Source: Hydrogenophaga sp. (lineage in GTDB: Bacteria > Pseudomonadota > Gammaproteobacteria > Burkholderiales > Burkholderiaceae_C). Taken from it: a stretch of 64,000 bases of DNA. A program made the position numbers and the translations under genes. The notes beneath the pieces are model-generated. The model made no database searches. It was not told the origin of the DNA and saw only the letters and a program-made list of their open reading frames with translations. Where the stretch lies: assembly GCF_030651625.1 (NCBI RefSeq), contig NZ_JAUSCF010000024.1, positions 62,001 to 126,000 of the forward strand, given 5' to 3'. This document shows positions 35,264 to 45,401 of the stretch, one piece after another. The stretch's first letter is position 1. Each line of letters starts with the position of its first letter.

Positions 35264-35803
35264 TCAGAACTTCACGCCCACACCGACGGTGATGCCGTCG
35301 ACCTTGATACCCTTGCGGTCGTAGTAGCGCATGTAGTCGCCGTTGATCGAAAGGGCGGGTGTCACTGCAAAGCTGGCGCCACCACCATAAGCGAAGCTCG
35401 TGCCTCGGTCGGAGATGCTCAGGTTGCCTGCGCTGGCGCTGACCTTGGTGGTTGCAATGCCGGCACGACCGAACAGTTCCACGGTTTCGCCCAGGCGGAC
35501 CTTGGGCTTGATGAAGACGCCAGCCACGTTGTCCACCTTGCCTTTGAGGCTGGCGCCACCCACACGCACGTCGTCCGATTGCATGCCCAGGCCCAGCAGA
35601 CCTTCAACGGCGAGATTCGGGTTCAGTTCGTAACCAATGATGCCGCGAACCATCGAAGGATTGACCTTGGCCGAGAAGGCGGTGTCGGTCTCTTCGAAGT
35701 TGAGGTGGCTGTAGCCAAGTTCACCGTACATGCCTTGAGCCTGTGCGGTGGCCGCGGTCAGTGCCACAGCGGAGATGGCGACGATTTTGCCTAGATGTTT
35801 CAT
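35264..35803 (-). CDS. Small outer-membrane beta-barrel protein
   Basis: This 179-residue protein has a clear signal peptide (residues 1-22, MKHLGKIVAISAVALTAATA then QAQ). The mature part consists of alternating beta-strands as in OmpA/OmpW-like eight-stranded barrels: GMYGELGYSHLNFEE, SMVRGIIGYELNPNLAVEGL and a final strand VDGITVGVGVKF ending in Phe, the BAM recognition residue. Its function is not evident; relatives are porin-like adhesion or stress proteins. GGAGGACC lies upstream of the ATG at 35803. The interval 35804-36007 holds no gene. Confidence 0.88.
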   Translation of the reverse strand: MKHLGKIVAISAVALTAATAQAQGMYGELGYSHLNFEETDTAFSAKVNPSMVRGIIGYELNPNLAVEGLLGLGMQSDDVRVGGASLKGKVDNVAGVFIKPKVRLGETVELFGRAGIATTKVSASAGNLSISDRGTSFAYGGGASFAVTPALSINGDYMRYYDRKGIKVDGITVGVGVKF

Positions 35804-36007
35804 GCGAGGGGTCCTCCGATAGAGAGTGTGAAAAATGCCGCCCTCAAAAGGGGCAACACTTCAGTGGACCACCCATTCGCATCGTTGTTCCTGCTCACAG
35901 GGAAAGCAGGCGCTACGTGTGTCTCAATAGGTAAGTGCGCGGGTGAGCGGGGATGGCTCAGGTTCTGCAGATACACCCTAAAACACCTCGGTCTCGCAGG
36001 TGGATTC

Positions 36008-37159
36008 TCAGGTGGATGCCGCCATCTCGGTCACACCCATGGTCTGCAGTGCCTGCTCAAGACGGTGCAGGGTGGCGGGCACGTCATGCCATTTGTCGAG
36101 TCCGAACAGGCCAATGCGGAAAGTGCGGAAATCGGCCGGTTCGTCGCACTGGAGCGGCACACCTGCGGCGGCCTGCAGGCCTGCGGCCAGGAATTTCTTG
36201 CTCGACTGAATATCAGGATCGGTGGTGTAGCTCACCACGACGCCGGGCGCCTTGAAGCCCTCGGCGGCCACACTGGAAAACCCATTCCTTTCCAGCAGCT
36301 CGCGCACCTGGCGGCCCAGCTGGATTTGTTCTTCGCGCACGCGGGTATAGCCGTAGGCCTCGGTTTCCTTCATGGTGTCGCGCAGGCGCAGCAATGCGTC
36401 GGTGGGCAGGGTGGTGTGGTACGCGTGGCCCCCGCCTTCGTAGGTCTCCATGATCTGCAGCCATTTGCGCAGGTCCATGGCAAACGTGGTGCTCTGCGTG
36501 TGGTCGATGGCGGTGCGTGCGCGCGCGCTGAGCATCACCATGGCGCAGCAGGGCGAACTGCTCCAGCCCTTCTGAGGCGCCGAGATCAGGATGTCCACGC
36601 CCGTGGCCTGCATGTTCACCCACATGGCGCCCGAAGCAATGCAGTCCAGCACGAACAGGCCGCCCACCGCGTGCACCGCGTCGGCCACGGCGCGCAGGTA
36701 GTCGTCGGGCAGCATCATGCCGGCGGCCGTTTCCACATGGGGGGCGAACACCAGCGCAGGCTTCTCGCGCGCAATGGCTGCCACCACCTCGTCAATTGTG
36801 GCGGGCGACCAGGGCGCCTGTGACTCATCGGTGGCGCGGCGCGCTTTCATCACGGTGTGGCTGGCGGGAATGCTGCCCATCTCAAAGATCTGGGTCCATC
36901 GGAAACTGAACCAGCCGTTGCGGATGACCAGCACGTGCTTGCCGTGGGCAAACTGTCGCGCCACCGATTCCATGCCGAAGGTGCCACTACCGGGCACCAG
37001 CACCGCCGAATGAGCCCCGTACACGCGCTTGAGCATGGCCGATATGTCGGTCATCACGCCCTGGAAGCGCTTGGACATGTGGTTCAGCGCGCGATCGGTG
37101 TAGACCACCGAAAACTCGTAAAGACCATCGGGATCGATATCGGGCAGCAGTCCGGGCAT
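36008..37159 (-). CDS. Class V aminotransferase, alanine/serine-glyoxylate aminotransferase-like
   Basis: This 383-residue PLP enzyme has the Schiff-base lysine in ILISAPQKGWSSSPCCAMV, preceded by LFVLDCIASGAMWVNM in place of the usual Asp-rich strand. SAVLVPGSGTFGMESVARQF begins the cofactor-binding half. The protein resembles serine/alanine-glyoxylate aminotransferases, which recycle photorespiratory or serine-cycle glyoxylate. Substrate choice is uncertain from sequence. The ATG at 37159 has AGGAG seven bases upstream; an alternative start at 37186 would add nine residues. Confidence 0.88.
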   Translation of the reverse strand: MPGLLPDIDPDGLYEFSVVYTDRALNHMSKRFQGVMTDISAMLKRVYGAHSAVLVPGSGTFGMESVARQFAHGKHVLVIRNGWFSFRWTQIFEMGSIPASHTVMKARRATDESQAPWSPATIDEVVAAIAREKPALVFAPHVETAAGMMLPDDYLRAVADAVHAVGGLFVLDCIASGAMWVNMQATGVDILISAPQKGWSSSPCCAMVMLSARARTAIDHTQSTTFAMDLRKWLQIMETYEGGGHAYHTTLPTDALLRLRDTMKETEAYGYTRVREEQIQLGRQVRELLERNGFSSVAAEGFKAPGVVVSYTTDPDIQSSKKFLAAGLQAAAGVPLQCDEPADFRTFRIGLFGLDKWHDVPATLHRLEQALQTMGVTEMAAST

Positions 37160-37328
37160 GGGAGGTCTCCTGGTAGGGTCTTGCAATCAGACTTTCAGAT
37201 TAGCACAGGCCCTGCCCGATCGCAGCTTCTGGGGCCACTGGCGATCCAGCCAGGTGTGCTGCGTTGCCGGGCCCAGGCTGCCGCCCTCTTCTTTGCGAGC
37301 CGCGCGCAGCCGCGCCCCGGCAGCCCGG

Positions 37329-37838
37329 TCAGCGTGCGCGCCGGATGCGAAGGATTTCGTCGAGGATCAGGCAGATGGCACCGATGGTGATGCCCGCATC
37401 GGCAACGTTGAAGGCCGGGAAATGGCCGCCATGGAAGATGCCGGAGAGGAAAGCCCAGTGGAAATCGAAGAAGTCCACCACATAGCCGTGCAACGGGCGG
37501 TCGATCAGGTTGTTGCCGATGGCGCCACCCAGGATGCAGGCCAGCGCAAAGGAAAACAGCCGCTGCCCCCGGTGCGCACGCAGCATCCAGACGATGAACA
37601 CCGTGGCAACGACACCGATGCCGGTGAAGAACCAGCGCTGCCAACCCCCCGCCGAAGCCAGGAAGGAAAAGGCCGCGCCAGAGTTGTGCACTCGCACGAT
37701 GTTGAAAAAGCCCGTCACATAGGTGCTGTCGCCCAGCTCGTAGTTGAGCAGGATGAGCACCTTGGTGAGCTGGTCCAGCAACACGATGAGTGCGGCCAGA
37801 CCCAGCCAGGGCCAGATGGGAGCGCGGTCGTTGTCCAT
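37329..37838 (-). CDS. lspA: Lipoprotein signal peptidase (signal peptidase II)
   Basis: This 169-residue inner-membrane aspartic protease removes signal peptides from prolipoproteins. It has four membrane helices with the conserved LDQLTKVLI (21-29), [13 protein letters not shown] (110-122) and FNVADAGI (143-150). The catalytic dyad is Asp122 and Asp148. Its ATG overlaps the ileS stop by one base, the classic ileS-lspA arrangement. It serves the same lipoprotein pathway as lolC, lolD and lolA in this window. Confidence 0.96.
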   Translation of the reverse strand: MDNDRAPIWPWLGLAALIVLLDQLTKVLILLNYELGDSTYVTGFFNIVRVHNSGAAFSFLASAGGWQRWFFTGIGVVATVFIVWMLRAHRGQRLFSFALACILGGAIGNNLIDRPLHGYVVDFFDFHWAFLSGIFHGGHFPAFNVADAGITIGAICLILDEILRIRRAR

Positions 37839-40747
37839 CAGGCGACCTTGCGAGCTTCGCCCATGCCCGTACCTGCCGCTTCGGCCAGGTTGCTCACACA
37901 GCGGCCGCAGATCGTGGGGTGCTCAGCGTGGCTGCCCACGTCATCGCGGTAGTGCCAGCAGCGCTCGCACTTGGCGGCGGTGGCGGGCACCACCTCGATG
38001 TCCAGCGCGTCCCCTTGCAGCAAAGTGACCTGGGACACGATGAACACGAATTTCAGATCGTCGCCAAGCGAGGACAACAAGGCGTAATCAACGGCAGGCA
38101 TGGTGATGCGCACGGTGGCTTGCAACGAAGAGCCCACCTGGCCCGCTTCGCGAACGGTCTCGATCTCCTTGTTCACGGCGTTGCGCAGCTCGCACACACG
38201 CTCCCACCGGCTGAGAAGGGCGGTATCGGCCGGAGCCATGCTCGCAAAGGTCTCGAAGAAGATCGAACCCTGGTTCTGCGGCCCCGCCAGCACCGGCCAG
38301 GCCTCTTCGGCCGTGAAGCTCAGGAAGGGCGCCATCCAGCGCAGCATGGCGTGGGTGATCTGGTGCAGCGCGGTCTGGGCGCTGCGGCGGGCCAGGCTCC
38401 TGGGTGCCGTGGTGTAGAGGCGGTCCTTGAGCACGTCGAGGTAGAACGCACCCAGATCTTCCGAGCAGTAGACCTGCAACTTGGACACCACCGGGTGGAA
38501 CTCATAAACCTCGAAGTGGGCGAGTACCTCGGCCTGAAGCTGTGCCGCGCGGGCCAGGGCGTAGCGGTCGATCTCCAGCATCTGGTCGAATGGTACGGCG
38601 TCCCTGGCCGGGTCGAAGTCGCTCACGTTGGCCAGCAGGAAGCGCAGCGTGTTGCGAATGCGACGGTAGGCATCGACCACGCGGGCGAGGATCTTCTCGT
38701 CGATGTTGAGGTCACCCGAGTAGTCGGTGGATGCCACCCACAGGCGAACAATTTCCGCGCCCAGCTTGCTGTTGACGCTCTGGGGCTCCACTGTGTTGCC
38801 CAGGCTCTTGCTCATCTTGCGGCCCTGGCCGTCGGTGGCGAAACCGTGGGTCAGCAGACCTTTGTAAGGCGCGCGATCATGGAGCGCACAGCCCAGCAAC
38901 AGCGAGCTGTGGAACCAGCCGCGGTGCTGATCGTGTCCTTCGAGGTACAGGTCTGCTTCGGGGCCGTTGTCGTGGTACGGCAGGCGGTCGTAGGCCTGCG
39001 CGTGGCTGCCGCGCAGCACATGCTGGAAGGTCGATCCCGAGTCGAACCAGACCTCCAGAATGTCGGTGCTCTTGGTGTAATTCGGCGCGTCGGTCGATCC
39101 CAGGATCTCTTCGGCAGTGACACGGCTCCAGGCTTCAATACCGCCTTTCTCCACGATGTCGGCCGCCTGATCGAGAATTTCCATGGTGCGCGGGTGCAGC
39201 TCGCCCGAATCCTTGTGCAGGAAGAACGGCACCGGCACACCCCAGCTGCGCTGGCGGCTGATGCACCAGTCGGGCCGGTTGGCGATCATGTCGCGCAGAC
39301 GCACCTTGCCGTTTTCCGGGTAGAAGCTGGTCTGTTCGATGGCGTCCAGCGCCAATTGACGCAGGGTCCTGGTCGCCTTGTCCCTGGTGAAAACGCCCTC
39401 GCCCTCATCCATGCGCACAAACCACTGGGCCGCTGCGCGGTAGATCACTGGGGTCTTGTGGCGCCAGCAGTGCGGGTAGCTGTGGGTGATGGTCTGCGTG
39501 GCCATCAGGCGACCGGCGTTCTTCAGCGCCTCCAGGATCACGGGCACGGCTTTCCAGATGTGCAGGCCACCGAACAAGGGAAATTCCTCTGCGTAGGCGC
39601 CATTGCCCTGTACCGGGTTCAAGATGTCGTCGTACGCCAGGCCGTTGGCGACGCAGGAATTGAAGTCGTCCAGGCCGTAGGCGGGCGACGAGTGCACGAT
39701 GCCGGTGCCGTCGGCGTCGCTCACATAATCGGCCACATACACGGGCGACAAGCGCTGGTAGCCCGCATCCACGTCGAACAGCGGGTGGCGGAAATTCAGG
39801 CCGCCGAGCTTGTCGCCTCGGGCGGTTGCCAGCACAGTGCCGGAAAGGCCGAAGCGCTCCAGGCATTTCTCAACCAGGGTTTCGGCCAGCACCAGGCAGC
39901 CCATGGGCGTGTCCACCAGTGCGTAGGTGAATTCGGGGTGGGCATTGAGCGCCTGGTTGGCCGGTATGGTCCAGGCGGTGGTGGTCCAGATCACCACGAA
40001 GGCGGACTTGCCCGCGGGCAGGGTGGGCAGACCGAAGGCGGCGGCGAGCTGGACTGCATCGTCGGTTTCGAAAGCCACGTCCAGCGTCTCGCTTTTCTTG
40101 TCGGCGTATTCGATCTCGAATTCCGCCAGCGAAGAGCCACAGTCGAAGCACCAGTACACCGGCTTCAGGCCGCGGTAGACAAAGCCACGCTCGATCACGC
40201 GTTTAAACGCGCGAATTTCACCCGCCTCATTGGCCGGGTCCATGGTGCGGTAGGGGCGTTCCCAGTCGCCGAGCACGCCCAGGCGCTTGAAATCCTCGCG
40301 CTGCTGGCCGATCTGTTCGGTAGCGAACGCGCGGCTCTTGGCCTGCATGTCGTCACGCGAGAGTTTGCGCCCGTGCAGTTTTTCGATCGCATTTTCGATC
40401 GGCAGGCCGTGGCAGTCCCAACCGGGGATGTACTGGGCGTCAAAGCCCGCCAGCTGGCGGCTCTTGACGATCATGTCCTTGAGGATCTTGTTCAGTGCGT
40501 GACCGATGTGCAGCTTGCCGTTGGCGTAGGGCGGGCCGTCATGCAGCACAAACAGGGGAGCACCGTGGCGCGCCACGCGCAGGCGCTGGTACAAACCTTC
40601 ATCGTTCCACGCCTGGACCCAGCCCGGCTCGCGCTTGGGCAGGTCGCCACGCATGGGGAAAGGCGTGTCGGGCATGTTCAGCGTGGTGCGATAAGCACCG
40701 CCACCGGCGTCTGACTTGGCGGGGGGAGCAGCAGGTTTCTCAGCCAT
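37838..40747 (-). CDS. ileS: Isoleucyl-tRNA synthetase
   Basis: This 969-residue class I aminoacyl-tRNA synthetase has the HIGH motif in [12 protein letters not shown] (about residues 80-91) and the KMSKS motif in [13 protein letters not shown] (about 640). An editing domain lies between, and a C-terminal zinc site CERCWHYR followed by CGRCVSNLA is present. It charges tRNA-Ile. The ATG at 40747 begins with a low-complexity [17 protein letters not shown] leader before the conserved [14 protein letters not shown] longer frame starting at 40810 would translate a dispersed repeat. Confidence 0.97.
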   Translation of the reverse strand: MAEKPAAPPAKSDAGGGAYRTTLNMPDTPFPMRGDLPKREPGWVQAWNDEGLYQRLRVARHGAPLFVLHDGPPYANGKLHIGHALNKILKDMIVKSRQLAGFDAQYIPGWDCHGLPIENAIEKLHGRKLSRDDMQAKSRAFATEQIGQQREDFKRLGVLGDWERPYRTMDPANEAGEIRAFKRVIERGFVYRGLKPVYWCFDCGSSLAEFEIEYADKKSETLDVAFETDDAVQLAAAFGLPTLPAGKSAFVVIWTTTAWTIPANQALNAHPEFTYALVDTPMGCLVLAETLVEKCLERFGLSGTVLATARGDKLGGLNFRHPLFDVDAGYQRLSPVYVADYVSDADGTGIVHSSPAYGLDDFNSCVANGLAYDDILNPVQGNGAYAEEFPLFGGLHIWKAVPVILEALKNAGRLMATQTITHSYPHCWRHKTPVIYRAAAQWFVRMDEGEGVFTRDKATRTLRQLALDAIEQTSFYPENGKVRLRDMIANRPDWCISRQRSWGVPVPFFLHKDSGELHPRTMEILDQAADIVEKGGIEAWSRVTAEEILGSTDAPNYTKSTDILEVWFDSGSTFQHVLRGSHAQAYDRLPYHDNGPEADLYLEGHDQHRGWFHSSLLLGCALHDRAPYKGLLTHGFATDGQGRKMSKSLGNTVEPQSVNSKLGAEIVRLWVASTDYSGDLNIDEKILARVVDAYRRIRNTLRFLLANVSDFDPARDAVPFDQMLEIDRYALARAAQLQAEVLAHFEVYEFHPVVSKLQVYCSEDLGAFYLDVLKDRLYTTAPRSLARRSAQTALHQITHAMLRWMAPFLSFTAEEAWPVLAGPQNQGSIFFETFASMAPADTALLSRWERVCELRNAVNKEIETVREAGQVGSSLQATVRITMPAVDYALLSSLGDDLKFVFIVSQVTLLQGDALDIEVVPATAAKCERCWHYRDDVGSHAEHPTICGRCVSNLAEAAGTGMGEARKVA

Positions 40748-40760
40748 GATGGGTTCGGAT

Positions 40761-40867
40761 AGGGCTTCGACAGGCTCAGCCCGAACGGACCGGATGCTGC
40801 TGGGACACACAAGCCACGCAGCGTGGGGAAGAGGAGAAAACCGATCGCCCTGAGCCTGTCGAAGGGC
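40761..40867. repeat. Facing pair of TTCGACAGGCTCAG repeats between ribF and ileS
   Basis: GGGCTTCGACAGGCTCAGCC with CGAACGGA lies at 40761-40789 just before ileS. An inverted copy GCCCTGAGCCTGTCGAAGGGC lies at 40846-40866. The two arms can pair. The same element is found in recJ at 22592. Because it abuts the ileS start it may affect ileS expression. Confidence 0.7.
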
Positions 40868-40890
40868 AGCGACCGGGACCGCTCATGTCG

Positions 40891-41982
40891 TCAAATTCGG
40901 TCGCGGGTGGTTTGGCGGTGGGTCTGCACGTAGGCCTGGGGCGGCAGCGCGGCAAAGAAGGCACGTGCGTCGTCGCAGTCGTTCGCTATTCCCCTGGTAA
41001 GGGCTTCCAGACTGTCGTACTTCAGTTCATCGTGCAGTTTGTGCAGCAGTTCCACACGGATGATTTTACCGTAGGCCTCCCCCTCGTTCAGGGCGCTCGC
41101 CATGGCCTGCGGCCATTCGAGGCAATGGGTCTCCAGCAACACGCGCCCGCCATTGACATCACCCGGGTCGAGCGAAGGTCGTATGCCAAGGTTGGCCACG
41201 CCGGGGAGCGGCGCTGAATCAGGCTCAGGGCCGAGCCCATGCACATGCACGGCGAAGATGCCGCTGGCGGCTGGCTTCCAATGGGAAAATCGCAGATTGA
41301 GCGTGCGAAAACCGTCGCCTTTGCCTGCTGCGCTGGCACCCAGTTCGCGGCCCAGCTTGCGCCCGTGGACCACGTGCCCACTGATGCTGTAAGGACGGCC
41401 AAGCAGGGCCGTCACATCGTCCATGCGACCGGCAGACAAGGCTTCTCGCACCGCCGAGCTCGACACCCGTAACCCATGCACCTCATAGCTCTGCATGCGC
41501 GCCACGTCGAAACCCATTCGGCCGCCCGCCGCGTCCAGCATGGCGTAGTCGCCTTTGCGCTGCGCACCAAAACAGAAATCGTCGCCGACCAGCACGTAAC
41601 GCACCCCCAGCGCCTGAACCAGCGTGTCTTCTATGAACGATGGCGCTGTCTGCGTGGCCAGGGCAGCGTTGAAAGGCAACACCACGCATTCGTCAACACC
41701 ACAGCGCGACAGTTCCTGGAGCTTGTCGCGAAGCGTGGCGATGCGGGCCGGGGCCAGCTCGGGTTTGCGGTGCAGTGCGGCGAAATAGTCTCTGGGATGC
41801 GGCTCGAACGTCATGACGCAGCTCGGCACATGGCGGTGGCGGGCCTCGCTGTTGAGCAATGCCAGCATGGCCTGGTGCCCACGATGCACACCATCGAAAT
41901 TGCCGATCGTCAGCGCGCGGCCTGCTGCCGCCTGGCTGGGCTTGTTCTGTTGCAGGTTCCAGAGTCCTCGAATGATTTTCAT
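40891..41982 (-). CDS. ribF: Bifunctional riboflavin kinase/FAD synthetase
   Basis: This 363-residue enzyme makes FMN and FAD. The N-terminal FAD-synthetase nucleotidyltransferase domain carries LTIGNFDGVHRGHQAMLALL, FEPHPRDYFA and VLVGDDFCFGAQRKGDYAML. The C-terminal riboflavin kinase domain carries SISGHVVHGRKLGRELGA, GVANLGIRPSLD and LLETHCLEW. ATG 41982 matches the family start; a GTG at 42003 is an alternative, and neither has a strong Shine-Dalgarno sequence. It lies upstream of ileS-lspA, a common betaproteobacterial order. Confidence 0.95.
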   Translation of the reverse strand: MKIIRGLWNLQQNKPSQAAAGRALTIGNFDGVHRGHQAMLALLNSEARHRHVPSCVMTFEPHPRDYFAALHRKPELAPARIATLRDKLQELSRCGVDECVVLPFNAALATQTAPSFIEDTLVQALGVRYVLVGDDFCFGAQRKGDYAMLDAAGGRMGFDVARMQSYEVHGLRVSSSAVREALSAGRMDDVTALLGRPYSISGHVVHGRKLGRELGASAAGKGDGFRTLNLRFSHWKPAASGIFAVHVHGLGPEPDSAPLPGVANLGIRPSLDPGDVNGGRVLLETHCLEWPQAMASALNEGEAYGKIIRVELLHKLHDELKYDSLEALTRGIANDCDDARAFFAALPPQAYVQTHRQTTRDRI

Positions 41983-42138
41983 GGGAGATATTGCATCCGG
42001 CACGGGCTTTGCATGGTGGCCGGTATTTTTGTCACAGAAGCACGGTATATTGACACACGCAGCTCGCGCGCCATCGTGGCGGATGCGCGGTGTGCTGAAG
42101 GCAGATTGTCCGGTTGTGTTTCAACATGGAGGTGGGTC

Positions 42139-42696
42139 TTGAAGGTTCTGAAGCTGTCTGCTCAGGGGCTCCCGCAGTCCTGGATCAGCCTGGAAGAAGC
42201 GGTGCTGCACTACGCTGCGGATGAAGTGCGCTGGGAAATGGGCGCGGAGATTGCCGTGTTCCACGGTGGTCACAACGCGGTCACCGGGCTGCAGTCGATC
42301 ATCACCATCAACTCCATCATCGGCACCCAGGGGGTTCCGCGCATCAATCCCTTCGACCTGCGCCCCACCTTGACCAACAGCAAGCTGTTTGCGCGCGACC
42401 GCAACGTGTGCGCCTATTGCGGCAACCACTTTCACGAAGAAGACCTGACCCGGGAACACATTCAGCCGTTGGGGCAAAACGGGCGGGATCTCTGGATGAA
42501 CGTGGTCACGGCGTGCAAGTCGTGCAACCACCGCAAGGGCAACCGCACGCCCGAGCAGGCCCACATGCCGCTGCTTTACGCACCCTATGTGCCCAGTCTG
42601 TGGGAGGATTTCATCTTGCGCAACCGCCGCATTCTGGCCGACCAGATGGAGTTCCTGATGTCCCATTTGCCGAAGACGTCGCGTTTGCACGCCTGA
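42139..42696 (+). CDS. HNH endonuclease family protein
   Basis: This 185-residue protein has an HNH nuclease module near the middle: NVCAYCGNHFHEEDLTREHI, QPLGQNGRDLWMNVVTACKS and CNHRKGNR. The four cysteines bind zinc, and His/Asn residues build the nuclease site. The function of this common Burkholderiales protein is not established. The start is taken as the TTG at 42139 because GGAGG lies six bases upstream and the family begins KVLKLSAQGLPQSWISLEEA. It diverges from ribF. Confidence 0.8.
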   Translation: MKVLKLSAQGLPQSWISLEEAVLHYAADEVRWEMGAEIAVFHGGHNAVTGLQSIITINSIIGTQGVPRINPFDLRPTLTNSKLFARDRNVCAYCGNHFHEEDLTREHIQPLGQNGRDLWMNVVTACKSCNHRKGNRTPEQAHMPLLYAPYVPSLWEDFILRNRRILADQMEFLMSHLPKTSRLHA

Positions 42697-42743
42697 CAAA
42701 GCCGATGTGGGCCAGTCCAGCAAGGACCGCTCCGGTTGGGATT

Positions 42744-44120
42744 TCAGTAGGTCAGCTCAAGCACCACCACACGGTTTTCCACTGCGGGCCATGTCCGTCC
42801 GGTGATCTGCTCTCCATTGAACACAGCAGTGATGGGGCGCACACCTTCCTGAGCCAGATTGAGCTTGGTGCTTGACACACCTGCGCCTGAGGATGGCACA
42901 CCCGGCAAGGCCTTGCCATCCAAAGACATGGTGTCGCGCTCGGCATCGAAGTAGCCGCGAGGGCGGGTCAGGGTGATGGTGGATTTGGCGTCCTTGTCGG
43001 CAGCCGCTGGACGCTCGGCACGCAAATGAATCAGATCGCTGGAGCGGGGAAACGGGCTGCGGTAGATATGGGTGGTGGCATAGCCCGGTGCGCTGATCAC
43101 GAATTCGTAGGGTACCCCCGCTTGCGCCGTGAACGGCCCCCACTGTCCGTCCGTACCCACAACCTTGCTGTGCGCGGCTTCGCCCAACCTTTCGCCGGTG
43201 GCGGGCTGGGTCGCGTAGACCGCGAGTTGGGCGCCGGGTAGCGCCAGGTTGTTGCTGTAGTTGCCGGTGGCCGGGTCGGTGGGCACCAGACCGAGTCCCG
43301 TGATCTTGCCATTGAGCACGATCGGAGTCTTGGGCTGGATGATGGAAGTGGTCGCATCTTTGCCGGTGATGAACCGGTAGGTGGCCTCGAAAGCCGCCTG
43401 CGAAAACGAAGTCTCGCGGTGGTCGACGCGTGGCAACACCACGTTGTTCGCACCCTTGAGTGCGGGGCCGTCGAAGCTCACGTTGGTGGGTGTGCCTTTT
43501 GCACCGATCCACAAACCGTCCGGCTGGGCAAACTTGTCGTTGTTGTCCGAGCGGATCGTCATCCACTTCACTGGCCCGGTGACTTCGTCGCCAGCGGCGT
43601 TCTTGGGTGCATTGAGCGCGGTGAGGAAGGGTCCCGTGCCTGAAAATTCATTCGCTTCGCGAAAGCCCTTGACGGCCCACACGCCGTGGTTGGGCGTGCC
43701 ACCCAGAACGGCGTGGCTCACTGTCTTGTCGCCGCCACCATTCTGGATGTGGTTGCGGATCGCGTAGCCACCGCGTGAGTTGCCGACCAGCACCACCTGC
43801 TTCGCACCGGTGGATTGCAGCACCTTTTCCACTTCGCCTTTCAGGAAAGCCATGTGTTCGGTGGTCGACGTGCGCCCGGGCTGGGCCTTGCTGTCGTCGT
43901 CGCGTGCGAGCGGGTAGGGCAGGTTGATGGCATGCAGGCGCTCGCTGGGCCAGCCGTTGGATTCAAATCGCCAGACCGTGGTCTGCCAGATCGAGGCCGA
44001 GTCGCCGTTGCCGTGCACGAACACGATAGGCGGATGTGCTGCATCGGGTGACGTGGTGGCGCAGGCGGTTAGAAACAGGCCGCTGGCGGCCAGGGTGAGG
44101 AGCGTGCGGCGTGTGGTCAT
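42744..44120 (-). CDS. Lipase-like alpha/beta hydrolase lipoprotein with C-terminal beta domain
   Basis: This 458-residue exported hydrolase has an N-terminus MTTRRTLLTLAASGLFLTAC, a lipoprotein signal with lipobox LTAC (Cys20). The catalytic domain has IVFVHGNGD (oxyanion region, 32-40) and the nucleophile Ser115 in VLVGNSRGGYA. A His in PRVDHRETSF is the likely catalytic base. From about residue 245 a beta-rich C-terminal domain follows, reminiscent of lipases with an added beta-sandwich. Activity on esters or polyesters is inferred. It is the second secreted ester-hydrolase candidate in the window. Confidence 0.8.
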   Translation of the reverse strand: MTTRRTLLTLAASGLFLTACATTSPDAAHPPIVFVHGNGDSASIWQTTVWRFESNGWPSERLHAINLPYPLARDDDSKAQPGRTSTTEHMAFLKGEVEKVLQSTGAKQVVLVGNSRGGYAIRNHIQNGGGDKTVSHAVLGGTPNHGVWAVKGFREANEFSGTGPFLTALNAPKNAAGDEVTGPVKWMTIRSDNNDKFAQPDGLWIGAKGTPTNVSFDGPALKGANNVVLPRVDHRETSFSQAAFEATYRFITGKDATTSIIQPKTPIVLNGKITGLGLVPTDPATGNYSNNLALPGAQLAVYATQPATGERLGEAAHSKVVGTDGQWGPFTAQAGVPYEFVISAPGYATTHIYRSPFPRSSDLIHLRAERPAAADKDAKSTITLTRPRGYFDAERDTMSLDGKALPGVPSSGAGVSSTKLNLAQEGVRPITAVFNGEQITGRTWPAVENRVVVLELTY

Positions 44121-44156
44121 GGGTTGACGTGGATGTGTGAGCGGGGTGAAACAAAT

Positions 44157-44176
44157 CGGCCCGCATTTGCGGGCCG
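44157..44176 (-). terminator. Hairpin after the acyl-CoA dehydrogenase gene
   Basis: CGGCCCGCA and TGCGGGCCG flank TT. On the minus strand it lies 18 bases after the acyl-CoA dehydrogenase stop and is followed by ATTTGTTTC, an imperfect T-tract. Confidence 0.6.
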
Positions 44177-44194
44177 TTGATGGAAAGGGAAGGC

Positions 44195-45310
44195 TTAGGC
44201 GAAAACACCCGCCGTGTCCTGCATTCGCTGCGACACCTCGCCCAGGTGGTGCAAGCTGTCTCCATACGTCATTTCAAGCTGCGTGAGCTTCTTGAAGTAG
44301 TGGCTGACGATGTATTCGTCCGTCACGCCAATGCCGCCGTGCAGCTGCACCGCCTGCTGGCCCACGAAGCGCATGGACTGCCCCAGCTGCACTTTGGCGC
44401 GCGCCATGGCTGCACGGCGCTCGGTTGTGGGCGCGTTGAGCTTGAGGCTGGCGTAGTAGCTCATGGAGCGTGCCAGCTCCAGCTGCATTTTCATGTCGGC
44501 CACGCGGTGGCGCAGCGCCTGGAAGGTGGCGATGGCCACGCCGAACTGCTTGCGTGTGTTCATGTACTCGACGGTGATGGACACCGTCTTGTCCATCACC
44601 CCAACCGCTTCGGCGCAAGCGGCGGCGATACCGATGTCCACGCCATGCTCCAGCGCGGTCAGACCATCGGTGGTGATCAGTTGGGCCGGTGCATCCTTGA
44701 GCGTCAGATCTCCTGCCCGGCTGCCGTCCTGCGTCAAGTGGCCGCTCGTGTCCACGCCCGATGCGGTCCTTTCCACCAGGAACAGCGCCATCTTGCCCGC
44801 AGCCATGGCAGGCACCACGTAGGCGTCGGCCTGATCAGCGGCAGGCACGAGGTTCTTGGTGCCCGAAAGGGTCCAACCGCTGCCCGCCGGGGTAGCGGTG
44901 GTGGTGCACACATCGAGCTTGTAGCGGGCCTTGCGCTCCTGCTGTGCCAGCACCACCAGTGCCTCGCCCGAAGCCATGCGGGGCAGCCAGGCCGCCTTGA
45001 GTTCTGCCGGGGCATAGCCGCCGAGCACACCTGAAGTGATGAGTGTCTGGGCGAGCGGTTCGAGCACGATGCCACGTCCCAGCTCTTCCATGACCACCAT
45101 GCCTTCGACGGGGCCCATGCCCAGGCCACCGTCGTCTTCGCTCACATAGAGGCCCGCCAGTCCCAGCTCGGCCAGCTCGCCGTAGGCGACGCGGTCAAAG
45201 CCGCCAGCGGTGACGATGGCTCGGCGGCGCTCGAAGTCGTAGCCCTTTTCCACCCACTTCTGAACCGCATCGCGCAACGCGCCTTGATCTTCACTGAAAT
45301 CGAAGTCCAT
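44195..45310 (-). CDS. Acyl-CoA dehydrogenase family protein, pimeloyl-CoA dehydrogenase small subunit-like
   Basis: This is a 371-residue FAD-dependent acyl-CoA dehydrogenase. The N-terminus is FDFSEDQGALRDAVQKWVEK, with GLAGLYVSEDDGGLGMG in the helical domain and ATFQALRHRVADMKMQLELA then VQLHGGIGVTDEYIVSHYFK in the C-terminal domain. The motif around the catalytic base differs from that of the partner protein. In Burkholderiales and Rhodopseudomonas such proteins pair with a larger subunit for dicarboxyl-CoA (pimeloyl-CoA) oxidation. The partner lies directly upstream on the same strand with a 91-bp gap. Confidence 0.85.
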   Translation of the reverse strand: MDFDFSEDQGALRDAVQKWVEKGYDFERRRAIVTAGGFDRVAYGELAELGLAGLYVSEDDGGLGMGPVEGMVVMEELGRGIVLEPLAQTLITSGVLGGYAPAELKAAWLPRMASGEALVVLAQQERKARYKLDVCTTTATPAGSGWTLSGTKNLVPAADQADAYVVPAMAAGKMALFLVERTASGVDTSGHLTQDGSRAGDLTLKDAPAQLITTDGLTALEHGVDIGIAAACAEAVGVMDKTVSITVEYMNTRKQFGVAIATFQALRHRVADMKMQLELARSMSYYASLKLNAPTTERRAAMARAKVQLGQSMRFVGQQAVQLHGGIGVTDEYIVSHYFKKLTQLEMTYGDSLHHLGEVSQRMQDTAGVFA

Positions 45311-45401
45311 TTGTATCTCCTGAAGCCGTTGTTTCGGTGCCTGTCAAATGCGCATTGCTGTGCTTCTTGCAGGGCTGTGACAGGTGCCGCCGCAGCGGAA
45401 G

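Noticed and set aside
37790..40714. Long plus-strand open frame opposite ileS
   Set aside because: ileS on the minus strand has every synthetase motif; the opposite frame is a codon-bias shadow.
41476..42138. Long N-terminal extension of the HNH protein
   Set aside because: It overlaps ribF in antisense; the TTG at 42139 with GGAGG fits the family start.
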